IMG/VR virus record: IMGVR_UViG_3300022853_000831
Coordinates: 1-25,247 of that record
From: a virus
Length of the DNA stretch: 25,247 nucleotides
Reading direction: 5' to 3' (one strand)
Positions 1 to 7,437 of this stretch are shown here, in pieces. The notes beneath the pieces are model-generated. The model did no database searches. It worked only from the letters and a program-made list of their open reading frames with translations, and was not told where the DNA came from. The number at the start of each line of letters is the position of its first letter. Within the stretch, counting starts at the first letter, position 1. The translations under genes were made by a program, and so were the position numbers.

Positions 1-846
1 AACAACATGACCTGATATTAAAGCCATGTCAAGTAAGCCTGACCAGCGAGAAACACCCCCATCGAAACGCACTGTGATAGGTATCTTTGATTTCTCTCGT
101 ACATATCTACTCTTCTCTACGTTAATGATGAAGTTGTAACCAGCAAGTTCTGCCCCATCCTTTTCTTGTTGACGGCCGAGAATGAAGATGTTGTCGGCTG
201 AGTAATATGATCCCGTACCGCCACCAATAATATCCTTTGGATACAAACCGATCTCTTTGTACGTGTGGTTTACCACGACCATTGGAATATCTTTGAGAGT
301 TAGATGAGGGGTCACCATTCGAAAGAGTGACTTAATCTGCTTTGCTCTACTCATATCTGCAACAGACTTACCATCCATTGCATCATCAACTTCTTTCTTT
401 GACGCCAAGTTTCCAATAGAGTCAATTAGAATCATAACACGATCACCACGTTCAATACCATTTAGCTGTTGCATGATATCAAACTTTAATTGCTCCACAT
501 CTGTGATAGGTGTGTGAACAACTCTATCCATATCGATACTCAGAGCTTTGAAGTAATCGAGGGGAGTTCCAAATTCTGAATCATAAAATAGGAGAACTGA
601 CTCAGGGTACTTCTCAAGATAACTCTTAGCCATAATTAAGCTAAACATTGTCTTGAAGTGCTTCGAAGGACCAGCCCACATTGTAAGTCCAGGTGTAAGA
701 CCACCATCTAACTTACCTGATAGTGCAACATTGATAGCTGGGACTGATGTTGGGATCATGTCCTTTTTGGTAAAGAACTTCGATGCAGCAAGTATAGCTG
801 AATCTTTGATTGTGGAGTTCTTCTTAATTTTATCTAATAAGCTCAT
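1..846 (-). CDS. uvsX: UvsX-type RecA-like recombinase (3' end cut by window edge)
   Basis: Strand-exchange recombinase that coats ssDNA with UvsY help and drives recombination-dependent replication. Reading the complement from the ATG at 844-846 gives 282 open codons that continue past base 1. The protein starts MSLLDKIKKNS. A Walker A of the T4 UvsX style, GPSKHFKT, lies near residues 59-66, followed by LLFYDSEFG and a Walker B-like VMILIDSIG, then a DNA-binding-loop-like IIGGGTGSYYSADN. T4 UvsX is about 390 aa, so roughly the last quarter is missing. The SD GAGG lies 6 nt before ATG. The gene directly follows a 92-aa conserved protein. The truncation is only the window edge, with no sign of damage. 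Family assignment is firm. Confidence 0.95.
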   Translation of the reverse strand, partial: MSLLDKIKKNSTIKDSAILAASKFFTKKDMIPTSVPAINVALSGKLDGGLTPGLTMWAGPSKHFKTMFSLIMAKSYLEKYPESVLLFYDSEFGTPLDYFKALSIDMDRVVHTPITDVEQLKFDIMQQLNGIERGDRVMILIDSIGNLASKKEVDDAMDGKSVADMSRAKQIKSLFRMVTPHLTLKDIPMVVVNHTYKEIGLYPKDIIGGGTGSYYSADNIFILGRQQEKDGAELAGYNFIINVEKSRYVREKSKIPITVRFDGGVSRWSGLLDMALISGHVV

Positions 847-854
847 TGTATACC

Positions 855-1133
855 TCAATGCATTGTGTTTGATTCTTGTTCAATTCCAGAATGGATAATA
901 TGCTCTAACAACTTTCCAATATACTGCTCAAAAGGTTCTATGTTACCAAAGTCCTTGGATCCTTTATCTAGTAATTCATACTCAAAGTTGATGTTAATTT
1001 TATGATCATCCTCTTCAGTATCTACATTTATCTGACCATAAGAGAATACTATACCTGCAAACGGTTCATCCAGCAACTTTATTGCCTCCATGCCATTGGC
1101 TTTGTTTTCAACCATGACGTAATTAAATTTCAT
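855..1133 (-). CDS. Conserved small protein upstream of uvsX (92 aa), function unknown
   Basis: Acidic 92-aa protein with no membrane segment, signal peptide or known catalytic motif. The N-terminal part (MKFNYVMVENKANGMEAIKLL, then PFAGIVFSYGQINV) looks like an alpha/beta fold, and the C-terminal part is helical. Its ATG overlaps the stop of the hydroxylase gene in an ATGA junction (1130-1133), and uvsX starts 8 nt after its stop, so it is co-translated with recombination and replication genes. I recall similar proteins beside uvsX in other T4-like phages, but this is memory and was not checked. No function is assigned. Confidence 0.85.
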   Translation of the reverse strand: MKFNYVMVENKANGMEAIKLLDEPFAGIVFSYGQINVDTEEDDHKININFEYELLDKGSKDFGNIEPFEQYIGKLLEHIIHSGIEQESNTMH

Positions 1134-1723
1134 CCCATCTCCTCAACAGTGTACTCAGGATTTTTTACATCAAACACGAATGTTATTCTAGGCACGTTAC
1201 CTAGATTTTCTGTTCCATGTAACTTCTTATTGTTGAACCAGAACAACATGCCTGGTTCAACTATCACGTATTCATCATCAACGAAGTATTTGTATTTGCC
1301 CTGAATCGATAAGTGATACCTATCTCTCGTTAAATAATAGGTTCCTTTATCAATATGAGCTCCAACATTATCTCCAACGTTGAGTCTGATAAAGGCACAC
1401 CTACTAACATCTCTAAAGTAATTACCTAGAATTCGAAATACTTCAGTGTGGTTGTGAAAGGCCGGAGTGGGTACACAGATTTCACTATCGCCCACATACT
1501 GACCAGGTTCACTAATAGCTCCCAGTACAAGCTGAAGAGCTGTTGCTTCAATTTTAGGGAAGTTTAAATCTTTAGTCACGTCACCAGTGTTAAGTATATT
1601 TTGTTGACTTCCCCAATCATCTGGATACTGTTCTAGTTGATGTGACACTCCCGACACATCAATCCCAGACTCCATCACACGAATGTGACGGCCAGGCTTA
1701 GACTCTGTTACTTGCGTATCCAT
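1130..1723 (-). CDS. 2-oxoglutarate/Fe(II) oxygenase, aspartyl/asparaginyl beta-hydroxylase type
   Basis: Predicted cupin-fold dioxygenase using Fe(II) and 2-oxoglutarate to hydroxylate an unknown substrate. Numbered from MDTQVTESK, the metal triad is visible as H123-x-D125 (GAHIDKG) and H169 (KKLHGTENLG). R179 (VPRITFVFD) fits the co-substrate arginine, and the PGMLFWFNN strand before H169 is typical of the Asp/Arg hydroxylase branch. I chose the ATG at 1721-1723, 197 aa, because it overlaps the gp43 stop as TAATG. An upstream ATG at 1768 would overlap gp43 by 46 nt. The tight link to the DNA polymerase suggests a replication-time role, but whether it acts on protein or nucleic acid is unknown. 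Confidence 0.85.
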   Translation of the reverse strand: MDTQVTESKPGRHIRVMESGIDVSGVSHQLEQYPDDWGSQQNILNTGDVTKDLNFPKIEATALQLVLGAISEPGQYVGDSEICVPTPAFHNHTEVFRILGNYFRDVSRCAFIRLNVGDNVGAHIDKGTYYLTRDRYHLSIQGKYKYFVDDEYVIVEPGMLFWFNNKKLHGTENLGNVPRITFVFDVKNPEYTVEEMG

Positions 1724-4227
1724 TATTCGAAAAAGTCCTCTAATGTTGATCGTTGGGTAGTTGACCAACCTAATGCATTTAGGATGTTCTGAACAGCATC
1801 TTCAAATGTCTTCTCAAACATCTTATCATAGTTGATGTATTCATACAATTCTAATTCAGGAGGTAGCTTATCAACAAACGATATACAATCTTCGTATATT
1901 GGATTAGGAACCTTCAAATAGACAAACTTTATCTTATCACCCTCTTGGATGAGCGGATATTGTTTTGTTAGGTTCTTTGCTTTTATATAGTGATTGTATA
2001 GTAAGGCTCCTCTAACATGAATGGGAGTAGACTTTTTGTAAATGGATGAATCGCTATGATACTTCTTTACGTCCGAGATGCCCCTTGGAAAAGCAATTTG
2101 TTCAGGTGTAAGAGCTCTAAATTCAGACTTATAATCGGCAACATAATTCTTTACATCGGCCTCTGTGCCATATAAGATTGCAGTGAGAGATCCCCTTAGC
2201 TTATCTCTAATCACTGAAGGGGTAGACGATTTGACCATCTGAAGACCCATCACCTTCAACTGAGGCTCGGTATACTGAACACCTTCCGAATTGTATACAG
2301 ACATCACATACCGCTTCTTGGATACGCTAATCATCGTGTCGACAAGGTTCTCTCGCTTCATCTGCATCTTCTGATCATACGCATTCATGTAGTTAGCAAG
2401 CTCTTGATATGACTCATCTATAAAGGGTTGAATCTTGTCTTCAGCAACCTTATCCATAAACTGAATAACTTTATCTGTTGGAACACTAACCTTACCGTCT
2501 ACACCGTAAACCTTTTGCACAAGATCGTTGAGAGACAACACAACAGAGTCTGTATCGATCAACACGATTCGGTCTACATTATCTGTTTTAAGAAGTTGAT
2601 TGAAGTATTCATTCAACTTATTGGCAATCCACCGAATCGATAGCTGTCCTGATATTGTAATACTCTCAGCGATGCGCATATCAAAATATCTGAAGTATGC
2701 GTTACCCATAGCGCCATAAGCACTGTTGAGTAAAATCTTCATAGCCATCTGTAGATTGTTTAGCCGACTAATTTCTCCCTCCCACTTAGGATCTTTAGTG
2801 TTGGCATACTCCTGCCTGGCTTTCAACATTTCTTTCTTGTAGATCACACGCTTGTCATAATACAACTGCATTTGAGTTGGAAGCAGCCCTTTCTTATCTT
2901 TTCTGAAGCACCACCCATTAGCGGCCATTGCAACGTCTTGATCATACACACCAGAAAGGTCAACTTCCTTATTCAACAACTTGTCAATAGAAGTATCCAG
3001 ACGTGTTTCAATGATGGTCTCGGGACTCATGTTGTATTGCATAATCAAGTGAGGATATAGCGAATTTAAGTCAAAAGAGCAGCACCAGTCGTGTTTGCCG
3101 ATAAGTGGATCCTTTACATACGCTCCCTTAAAGTGACCATCTTTCTGTCCACCCTTCCTTGGTGGAACAACAATCTTCTTCTCGTTGAGGTAATTGTAAA
3201 TGATGATGTCCCAAGTCTTGACGGGACTGAACACATCTTCATAGTTTACCTTTGCTGCGTACGCCATTGTTAAAGCAAGATCTAAAAGCTTCATCTTAGC
3301 ATCTAACCTATCAACAAGCTCCACATCTCGAATGTTATAATAGCAAAAAGTGTCCCAGTGATTTGTATAGAACTCTTTGAAAGTGTTACCAGGATTCTCT
3401 AGCTTACGCTCACCAAGCTCCACCCAAGCAATGTAGTCTAACTTGTAAGACTCTTGAGCGGAGTATGTGAACTTCTTGTATAAGTCAAGATAGTCTAGTG
3501 ATGCTACACCAGCAATGTAGGTCTTTTGAGCAGTACGTCCTCCAAGATCAACCTCTCGTTGGTTAACCTGTCCCCAAGGACTTAATTTATTGGCAAGGGT
3601 GCTACTCAATACTTTACAGAGTCTATTGTACAAATATGTCAAGTCAAACAAGGAACTATTCCATCCCGTAACAGCATCAGGACAATTCTGTTGCCACCAA
3701 ACGATGAAATCCTTCAGAAGAGCTTGCTCAGTTGAGAAGTATCGATATTCAAGGTTCTCCATCTTACCACTAAACTCTCGAGCTCCCCAAGTTATGATAC
3801 TTTTCTCTTTAGTATCCTTCACGGTGATCAACAGTATTCGCTCTCCTGCAACCTTGGGATCTGGGAATCCATGTTCAGTTTCTGTCTCGATGTCGATAGT
3901 GAATATAGACATCCCCAAAGGAATAGAAAGGATCTCTTGTGGGTATGTGTCAGCAATGTACTGATAGATGTTACCTGGAGACTCGTAAACTTCAAACCCG
4001 TGGACATCTTTATACCTTTCAACAAAGTCCTTGCAATCGTACATCGATCCTGGTTTAACAGCGTATACCACTTGGTCATCTAATGTCTGCCATTGGTCTG
4101 CTGCCTCTTTTAACTTTCCCTTGACCCATAGAGTTGGACGGAAGTCAACTTTTTGGTTGAACCTCCGCCCATCTTCAACACCCCTCACGTAGAGAGAGTT
4201 ACCTCTTTGATATACATTTGTATACAT
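1723..4227 (-). CDS. 43: Family B DNA polymerase (T4 gp43 type)
   Basis: Replicative DNA polymerase with proofreading 3'-5' exonuclease, 834 aa (T4 gp43 is 898). Exo I is FTIDIETE (D112, E114), Exo II TGWNSSLFD (187-195), Exo III YYNIRD (296-301). Polymerase motif A is SFDLNSLYP (384-392, metal Asp386), motif B KILLNSAYGAMGN (497-509) and motif C IDTDS (557-561). The C-terminal tail TLEDFFE resembles the sliding-clamp-binding end of gp43. The start at 4225-4227 has AGGA 6 nt upstream. The gap to the ligase is 41 nt, with no convincing promoter. All catalytic residues are present, with no intein or intron. Confidence 0.98.
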   Translation of the reverse strand: MYTNVYQRGNSLYVRGVEDGRRFNQKVDFRPTLWVKGKLKEAADQWQTLDDQVVYAVKPGSMYDCKDFVERYKDVHGFEVYESPGNIYQYIADTYPQEILSIPLGMSIFTIDIETETEHGFPDPKVAGERILLITVKDTKEKSIITWGAREFSGKMENLEYRYFSTEQALLKDFIVWWQQNCPDAVTGWNSSLFDLTYLYNRLCKVLSSTLANKLSPWGQVNQREVDLGGRTAQKTYIAGVASLDYLDLYKKFTYSAQESYKLDYIAWVELGERKLENPGNTFKEFYTNHWDTFCYYNIRDVELVDRLDAKMKLLDLALTMAYAAKVNYEDVFSPVKTWDIIIYNYLNEKKIVVPPRKGGQKDGHFKGAYVKDPLIGKHDWCCSFDLNSLYPHLIMQYNMSPETIIETRLDTSIDKLLNKEVDLSGVYDQDVAMAANGWCFRKDKKGLLPTQMQLYYDKRVIYKKEMLKARQEYANTKDPKWEGEISRLNNLQMAMKILLNSAYGAMGNAYFRYFDMRIAESITISGQLSIRWIANKLNEYFNQLLKTDNVDRIVLIDTDSVVLSLNDLVQKVYGVDGKVSVPTDKVIQFMDKVAEDKIQPFIDESYQELANYMNAYDQKMQMKRENLVDTMISVSKKRYVMSVYNSEGVQYTEPQLKVMGLQMVKSSTPSVIRDKLRGSLTAILYGTEADVKNYVADYKSEFRALTPEQIAFPRGISDVKKYHSDSSIYKKSTPIHVRGALLYNHYIKAKNLTKQYPLIQEGDKIKFVYLKVPNPIYEDCISFVDKLPPELELYEYINYDKMFEKTFEDAVQNILNALGWSTTQRSTLEDFFE

Positions 4228-4268
4228 TCTTCATCCTATAATCGATCTGTCATCATACACCCAACTTC

Positions 4269-5570
4269 TTATTTAATCAAGTCAGATGTATCAGCAATAG
4301 TCTTGTCAAGCCTCCACTCTAAAAATACTGGAAGAAAGAGAGAATCAACTCCTCTCCTCTTGTCGCTAATTCGCGCATTGTATTTAACAGCCACAATACG
4401 TCCGATGCATTCGCGAGTAATGGAATCACGATCAGCATCAGAGAAGCCCGTACCCAGACCGACCCTGACAGTACCACAAGCAGACTCAAGAACGAGAGCA
4501 CCCATACGTCCATTATTTTTTCCTGTTCCTTCTACCCAATCAACGACCTTGAGATCGCATTCAAGCTCACCCTTAAATTTGATCTGGTGCTTTGAACGCT
4601 TATTCTCCCAAATCATGTCTTTAGTTTTCAGGATGATGCCTTCTTGTCCTAAAGACAAAAGTCGCTCAAAATGAGATTGAGCTTCTTCTAGTGTGTCCAC
4701 TTCCTTGGTCCACACGTTACTGACTCGGTCATTAGCTCCCTCGATCAACACGTTTAACTTCTGAAGGCGAATCGAGTATGGAGTTTTGCACACTCCAGCT
4801 TCGAAATCCACTAAAGGAATTAGATCCCATAACGTAGCATATACTGTCTCCCCCTCAGCTTTTGACTGTGTCCCTTTAACGGCCTTGTTGAGTATACCAT
4901 TACCAGTTTTACGATCAAGAAATTCACCGGGCTGGCCACAAATAAGCAGCTCACCATCAAATACGACATCCTCTCCATTAGCCATAAGAATAAAAGGTTC
5001 AGCAAATGTTGGATCAGCAATCTGAATGTCTTTACCGTTACGTGAACGAAACTCAACAGTTCCTTCACGTACAACAGCATTGAATCTCATGCCGTCTGCT
5101 TTTAGTTGAACATAAGCTGGAAAATTAACTTTATCGATTAGTTTTTGATCGAACGCGGAAGCAAGCATGCAAGGGTATTCATGTACCAGACCTGGCCATA
5201 CCTTATTGACTGTAGATTCACTGACACCGCACTTCAAGTCTTTTTGAATGATACGCTCGATAACCTTAGCATCATCTTCAGTCAGCGAAGACAACATATT
5301 CGTTAGATATTTAACGGCAGCATTTCCAGTAACTCGACGGAGGTATATGGTGTGGAGACAATCCACTGCCATGTCTAAGCTGGTAGCTTTGTCAATTGTT
5401 GCAGGTGTGTAAGAGGGGATTTTGCGAATATAGAATTGGGTGAAAGTATCAAGCGCAAGGAAGCAAACGTGCTTAAGCAGCTCATTATCTTTGTGATTAT
5501 TTAACTGTTGAATCTTGAAGTTGCGTGAGCTGTTAGCAGCTAGCTCTACAAATATTTGATTGATGCTCAT
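4269..5570 (-). CDS. 30: ATP-dependent DNA ligase (T4 gp30 type)
   Basis: Seals nicks with ATP during lagging-strand synthesis and repair. With the ATG at 5568-5570 the protein is 433 aa (T4 ligase 487). The nucleotidyltransferase core is seen as KADG (adenylated Lys157), FRSRNGKD, FDGELLI, EGIILKTKD and the K-x-K-type motif V in HQIKFKGE, followed by an OB-fold C-terminus with NNGRMGALV. The N-terminal 140 residues are helical. AAGGA precedes the chosen start by about 10 nt. An upstream in-frame ATG at 5615 would overlap the preceding gene by 32 nt and is less likely. It shares an operon with the 134-aa gene 13 nt upstream. Confidence 0.95.
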   Translation of the reverse strand: MSINQIFVELAANSSRNFKIQQLNNHKDNELLKHVCFLALDTFTQFYIRKIPSYTPATIDKATSLDMAVDCLHTIYLRRVTGNAAVKYLTNMLSSLTEDDAKVIERIIQKDLKCGVSESTVNKVWPGLVHEYPCMLASAFDQKLIDKVNFPAYVQLKADGMRFNAVVREGTVEFRSRNGKDIQIADPTFAEPFILMANGEDVVFDGELLICGQPGEFLDRKTGNGILNKAVKGTQSKAEGETVYATLWDLIPLVDFEAGVCKTPYSIRLQKLNVLIEGANDRVSNVWTKEVDTLEEAQSHFERLLSLGQEGIILKTKDMIWENKRSKHQIKFKGELECDLKVVDWVEGTGKNNGRMGALVLESACGTVRVGLGTGFSDADRDSITRECIGRIVAVKYNARISDKRRGVDSLFLPVFLEWRLDKTIADTSDLIK

Positions 5571-5583
5571 AATGTAGTTGTCC

Positions 5584-5988
5584 TTAAACGCAACGCTGGA
5601 TGCGTAGTTGGTCAATGATTGGGTTTAACTCTGTTTGCATGCTAAAAGGTAGCCCAAAGGTGAAGCAAGCATACTCACTCCCATAACCCAAATCCCAATC
5701 CTCAAGTGAACCGTCCAGCATCCAGAAGATAGCAGTTGCACGATCCTTAGCACCATGAGCCATGTTGTGACTAATGTCACGCTCAAAATCACTAATTGCA
5801 CTGCGCTCGCTCTCTTCCTCTTCTGCTACCGCGCGGTGCAGAACTACGATCAACTCGTCCCAAATTTCCTGCTTACCATGATCGCTAGCCTCTGCCCAGT
5901 CAGCCCAAAAGTACTGGCCGGGTCGGAAGCCATAAGCGTCCTTGTGCAGATCTGAAATTGCATTCTCGTCAAAAGTGAATTCGGTCAT
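5584..5988 (-). CDS. Conserved phage protein of unknown function (134 aa)
   Basis: Acidic soluble protein. The N-terminal part (SDLHKDAYGFRPGQYFWADW) resembles a small family I recall from many tailed phages, whose role is unknown. The middle is a charged helix (AVAEEEESERSAISDFERD), and the C-terminus is rich in aromatics (SLEDWDLGYGSEYACFTFGLPF). The SD AAGGAG is close to ATG 5988. It is the first gene behind a clear sigma70-like promoter (6021-6049) and is followed 13 nt later by DNA ligase, so it probably belongs to the ligase transcription unit. No enzyme motif is visible. Confidence 0.85.
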   Translation of the reverse strand: MTEFTFDENAISDLHKDAYGFRPGQYFWADWAEASDHGKQEIWDELIVVLHRAVAEEEESERSAISDFERDISHNMAHGAKDRATAIFWMLDGSLEDWDLGYGSEYACFTFGLPFSMQTELNPIIDQLRIQRCV

Positions 5989-6020
5989 AGTAAGCTCCTT
6001 GATTTCTTAACTGATGCCCC

Positions 6021-6049
6021 ATTATACCAATTAAATGAATATAGGACAA
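6021..6049 (-). promoter_or_regulatory. Sigma70-like promoter for the 134-aa gene and ligase
   Basis: On the minus strand the gap shows TTGTCC (6044-6049), a 17-nt spacer ending in GG, and TATAAT (6021-6026), followed by GGGGCATCAGTTAAG. The downstream leader closely matches that of the promoter at 17543-17571, which suggests a duplicated promoter cassette. Spacing and -10 are ideal; the -35 matches 4 of 6. Confidence 0.75.
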
Positions 6050-6059
6050 CAGGCCGAAA

Positions 6060-6356
6060 TCACGCGAATTTAGAGCCCGCAGAAGCAATTACAATCCCTG
6101 AGAAGACGCGCATGTGCTCGTTGGCAATCTGCTCTGTTGGTGAGGATCCAGCAGCAATCGCAGAATTTTTTATCTCAATCTTACCTTCAGCATAAGGCAT
6201 AAACGGAGCAAATCCAACCGACATCTTACCTTCGGCCATCTGTTGATACACAAGGGTCACAGCATTTTTGACTTCGACAGAGTGCTCCGATGTTTGGACT
6301 ACTTCACCAACTAACTCTTCACCCGACACCAACTTATATAACATTAGTTTACTCAT
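6060..6356 (-). CDS. Small conserved phage protein, possible Sm-like fold (98 aa)
   Basis: 98 aa starting MSKLMLYKLVSGEELVGEVV. The pattern of short strands (a YKLVSGEE-x-GEV strand, a VKNAVTLVY strand, GFAPFMPYAEG, then a final FSGIVIAS strand) looks like an Sm-like small beta-barrel, a guess from pattern only. The ATG at 6354-6356 is preferred over a GTG at 6365 because AGG lies about 8 nt upstream of the ATG and overlaps the GTG. Its start overlaps the end of the 62-aa gene by 8 nt, so the two are probably translationally coupled. The next gene downstream has its own promoter. Confidence 0.8.
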   Translation of the reverse strand: MSKLMLYKLVSGEELVGEVVQTSEHSVEVKNAVTLVYQQMAEGKMSVGFAPFMPYAEGKIEIKNSAIAAGSSPTEQIANEHMRVFSGIVIASAGSKFA

Positions 6357-6537
6357 ATTTTTCACCTAAAAAAGAAACAAATTTAATTACGTCCATCTCA
6401 CCATGGAAGGACCTAACAATGACATTATCGTTTATTGTGTTGAGAGCAACAACTAAAAATAGTTGTTCATCCTGATTGAACGATAGCTGTACTTTCCATT
6501 TACCAAAACGTGTTGTTTGAAATCCCACTAAGACCAT
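6349..6537 (-). CDS. Small hypothetical protein (62 aa)
   Basis: 62 aa, MVLVGFQTTRFGKW to FLGEKYE, unrecognised. It has beta-strand-like segments (KWKVQLSFN, QLFLVVALNT, DNVIVRSF) and a helical end. The start is odd: there is no SD, and the ATG lies directly behind a perfect 8-bp GC-rich hairpin (6544-6565), inside ATTATAATGG. The end overlaps the next gene by 8 nt (TATGAGTAA), supporting a real coupled pair. It may be translated by read-through from the Hsp20 message. Confidence 0.6.
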   Translation of the reverse strand: MVLVGFQTTRFGKWKVQLSFNQDEQLFLVVALNTINDNVIVRSFHGEMDVIKFVSFLGEKYE

Positions 6538-6543
6538 TATAAT

Positions 6544-6565
6544 GAGGGCCCAAGAAAGGGCCCTC
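6544..6565 (-). terminator. GC-rich stem-loop after hsp20, probable (weak) terminator
   Basis: Perfect 8-bp inverted repeat GAGGGCCC / GGGCCCTC with a 6-nt loop (6552-6557), starting 5 nt after the hsp20 stop codon. The minus-strand tail is ATTATAATGG, not a U-run, so it may be a partial terminator, an mRNA-stabilising hairpin or a processing site rather than a full stop. Confidence 0.55.
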
Positions 6566-6570
6566 TCCTG

Positions 6571-7095
6571 TTAGTTGTGTTCCGTCAATAATTGAGGTTG
6601 AACAGGATTTTGATTGTGTTGAGCAAACTCAGACACCGTTGAAGGTTCATCTGAAATATCAATCTTTCGTGGCTTGTTGTGCTCTGGAATAATATGCTCT
6701 AATACTACTTTAAGCATCCCGTTCCAAAAAGCTGCAGCCTTCACTTCTACATTATCATTCAGCATGAATGTGCGCGTAAACGGACGAGCAGCAATGCCTT
6801 TGTAAAGGTAGTTCTCAGTCACATGTGTTTCATCTTCTGAAGACTTGCCACGGATGTGAAGTTTATCTCCATCTAGTTCGAGTTCAATATCTGACTTTGC
6901 AAACCCAGCAACTGCAATCTCGATTGCATACTTATTTTCTGCAATCTTTTTGATGTTATATGGTGGGTAGTTGGGAATGTTTTTTGCAATCCCATCATGA
7001 GCTTGCTGAATTCTTTTTATGTGATCCTCAAATCCCACAAAGAACTTATCAAAATCTTTAAGCTCTGGCCAAGTGCCTTGTTTACTAATAAACAT
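6571..7095 (-). CDS. Small heat-shock protein, Hsp20/alpha-crystallin family
   Basis: ATP-independent holdase chaperone, 174 aa. The alpha-crystallin domain spans about residues 45-140: NIKKIAENKYAIEIAVAG, the strand IELELDGDKLHIRG, the ARPFTRTFMLND segment and the closing AAFWNGMLKVVL (the family A-x-x-x-G-x-L signature), then IPEHNKPRKIDI. The C-terminal tail is rich in Gln, Asn and Pro. SD AGGAG lies 7 nt before ATG 7095. Hsp20 genes are common in marine T4-like phages. Upstream is a 150-nt gap with strong hairpins that may act as its leader; downstream is a GC-rich hairpin. Confidence 0.92.
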   Translation of the reverse strand: MFISKQGTWPELKDFDKFFVGFEDHIKRIQQAHDGIAKNIPNYPPYNIKKIAENKYAIEIAVAGFAKSDIELELDGDKLHIRGKSSEDETHVTENYLYKGIAARPFTRTFMLNDNVEVKAAAFWNGMLKVVLEHIIPEHNKPRKIDISDEPSTVSEFAQHNQNPVQPQLLTEHN

Positions 7096-7128
7096 ATTAA
7101 TACTCCTATTAAGCGAGGTTGGTTAATT

Positions 7129-7171
7129 GTGCATTCCATTAGGCAATGCACTGCCGGTTACTTTATCCGGC
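7129..7171 (-). promoter_or_regulatory. Tandem stem-loops in the hsp20 leader
   Basis: Two perfect hairpins separated by one nucleotide on the minus strand: GCCGG-9 nt-CCGGC (7153-7171) and GTGCATT-9 nt-AATGCAC (7129-7151). They end 33 nt before the hsp20 ATG and leave the SD free. There is no U-tract, so this is not a typical terminator. No recognisable sigma70 promoter was found in the gap 7096-7246. Possible roles are mRNA stability, processing or thermal regulation. Confidence 0.5.
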
Positions 7172-7244
7172 GCTCAGTATGCCAAGCAGTGAAATTTCGC
7201 AGACGCCATTTAACGTGACGACAACGTTCCCAAGGTAGGGACAT
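7158..7244 (-). CDS. Possible 28-aa basic, Trp-rich micro-protein
   Basis: An open frame MSLPWERCRHVKWRLR to HTERRIK begins 2 nt after the stop of the preceding 62-aa gene (TAAAAATG). The composition is striking: three Trp and about nine Arg/Lys in 28 residues. There is no SD, so translation would need re-initiation from the upstream gene. Its 3' end runs into the first hairpin of the hsp20 leader. It could be a genuine small ORF or chance coding in a structured leader. Confidence 0.3.
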   Translation of the reverse strand: MSLPWERCRHVKWRLRNFTAWHTERRIK

Positions 7245-7246
7245 TT

Positions 7247-7435
7247 TTATTTAGCTGATTCTACTTCTTGTTGAGGATCCTCTTCACCTTGCAGTTCTGC
7301 AAGCTGAGTTTCTCCCTGACCTTTGATCTTAGCAATCAAAGCAGCGATCTCATCAAACGGATGCTTGCCAAGTGAGCGTAGGATTGCATTAACTTCAGCA
7401 ACAGATAGTTCTAGATTGAGTTTAGTATCTTCCAT
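7247..7435 (-). CDS. Small acidic conserved protein following regA (62 aa)
   Basis: 62 aa starting MEDTKLNLELSVAEVNAILR, then SLGKHPFDEIAALIAKIKGQ and an acidic Gln/Glu-rich tail. It looks like two short helices with a dimerisation character, and the LELSVAEVNAILRSLGKHPF pattern is one I associate with conserved small proteins of T4-like phages, unverified. The ATG at 7433-7435 is chosen because AAGGTGG lies 7 nt upstream; a longer start at 7489 would overlap regA by 52 nt. It begins 2 nt after the regA stop. Confidence 0.75.
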   Translation of the reverse strand: MEDTKLNLELSVAEVNAILRSLGKHPFDEIAALIAKIKGQGETQLAELQGEEDPQQEVESAK

Positions 7436-7437
7436 GT

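Noticed and set aside
1-846. UvsX as a truncated or broken gene
   Set aside because: The frame is intact to base 1; the missing part is outside the window.
4228-4268. Promoter for gene 43 (TTGGGT with TATAGG)
   Set aside because: The elements are weak and the spacing is 18 nt; gp43 probably relies on the ligase transcript.
4153-4674. Plus-strand open frame of 173 codons over the start of gp43 and the end of ligase
   Set aside because: It lies opposite two firmly identified genes, has no SD or promoter, and its composition is antisense-like. The same holds for 3590-3964 and other plus-strand frames inside minus-strand genes.
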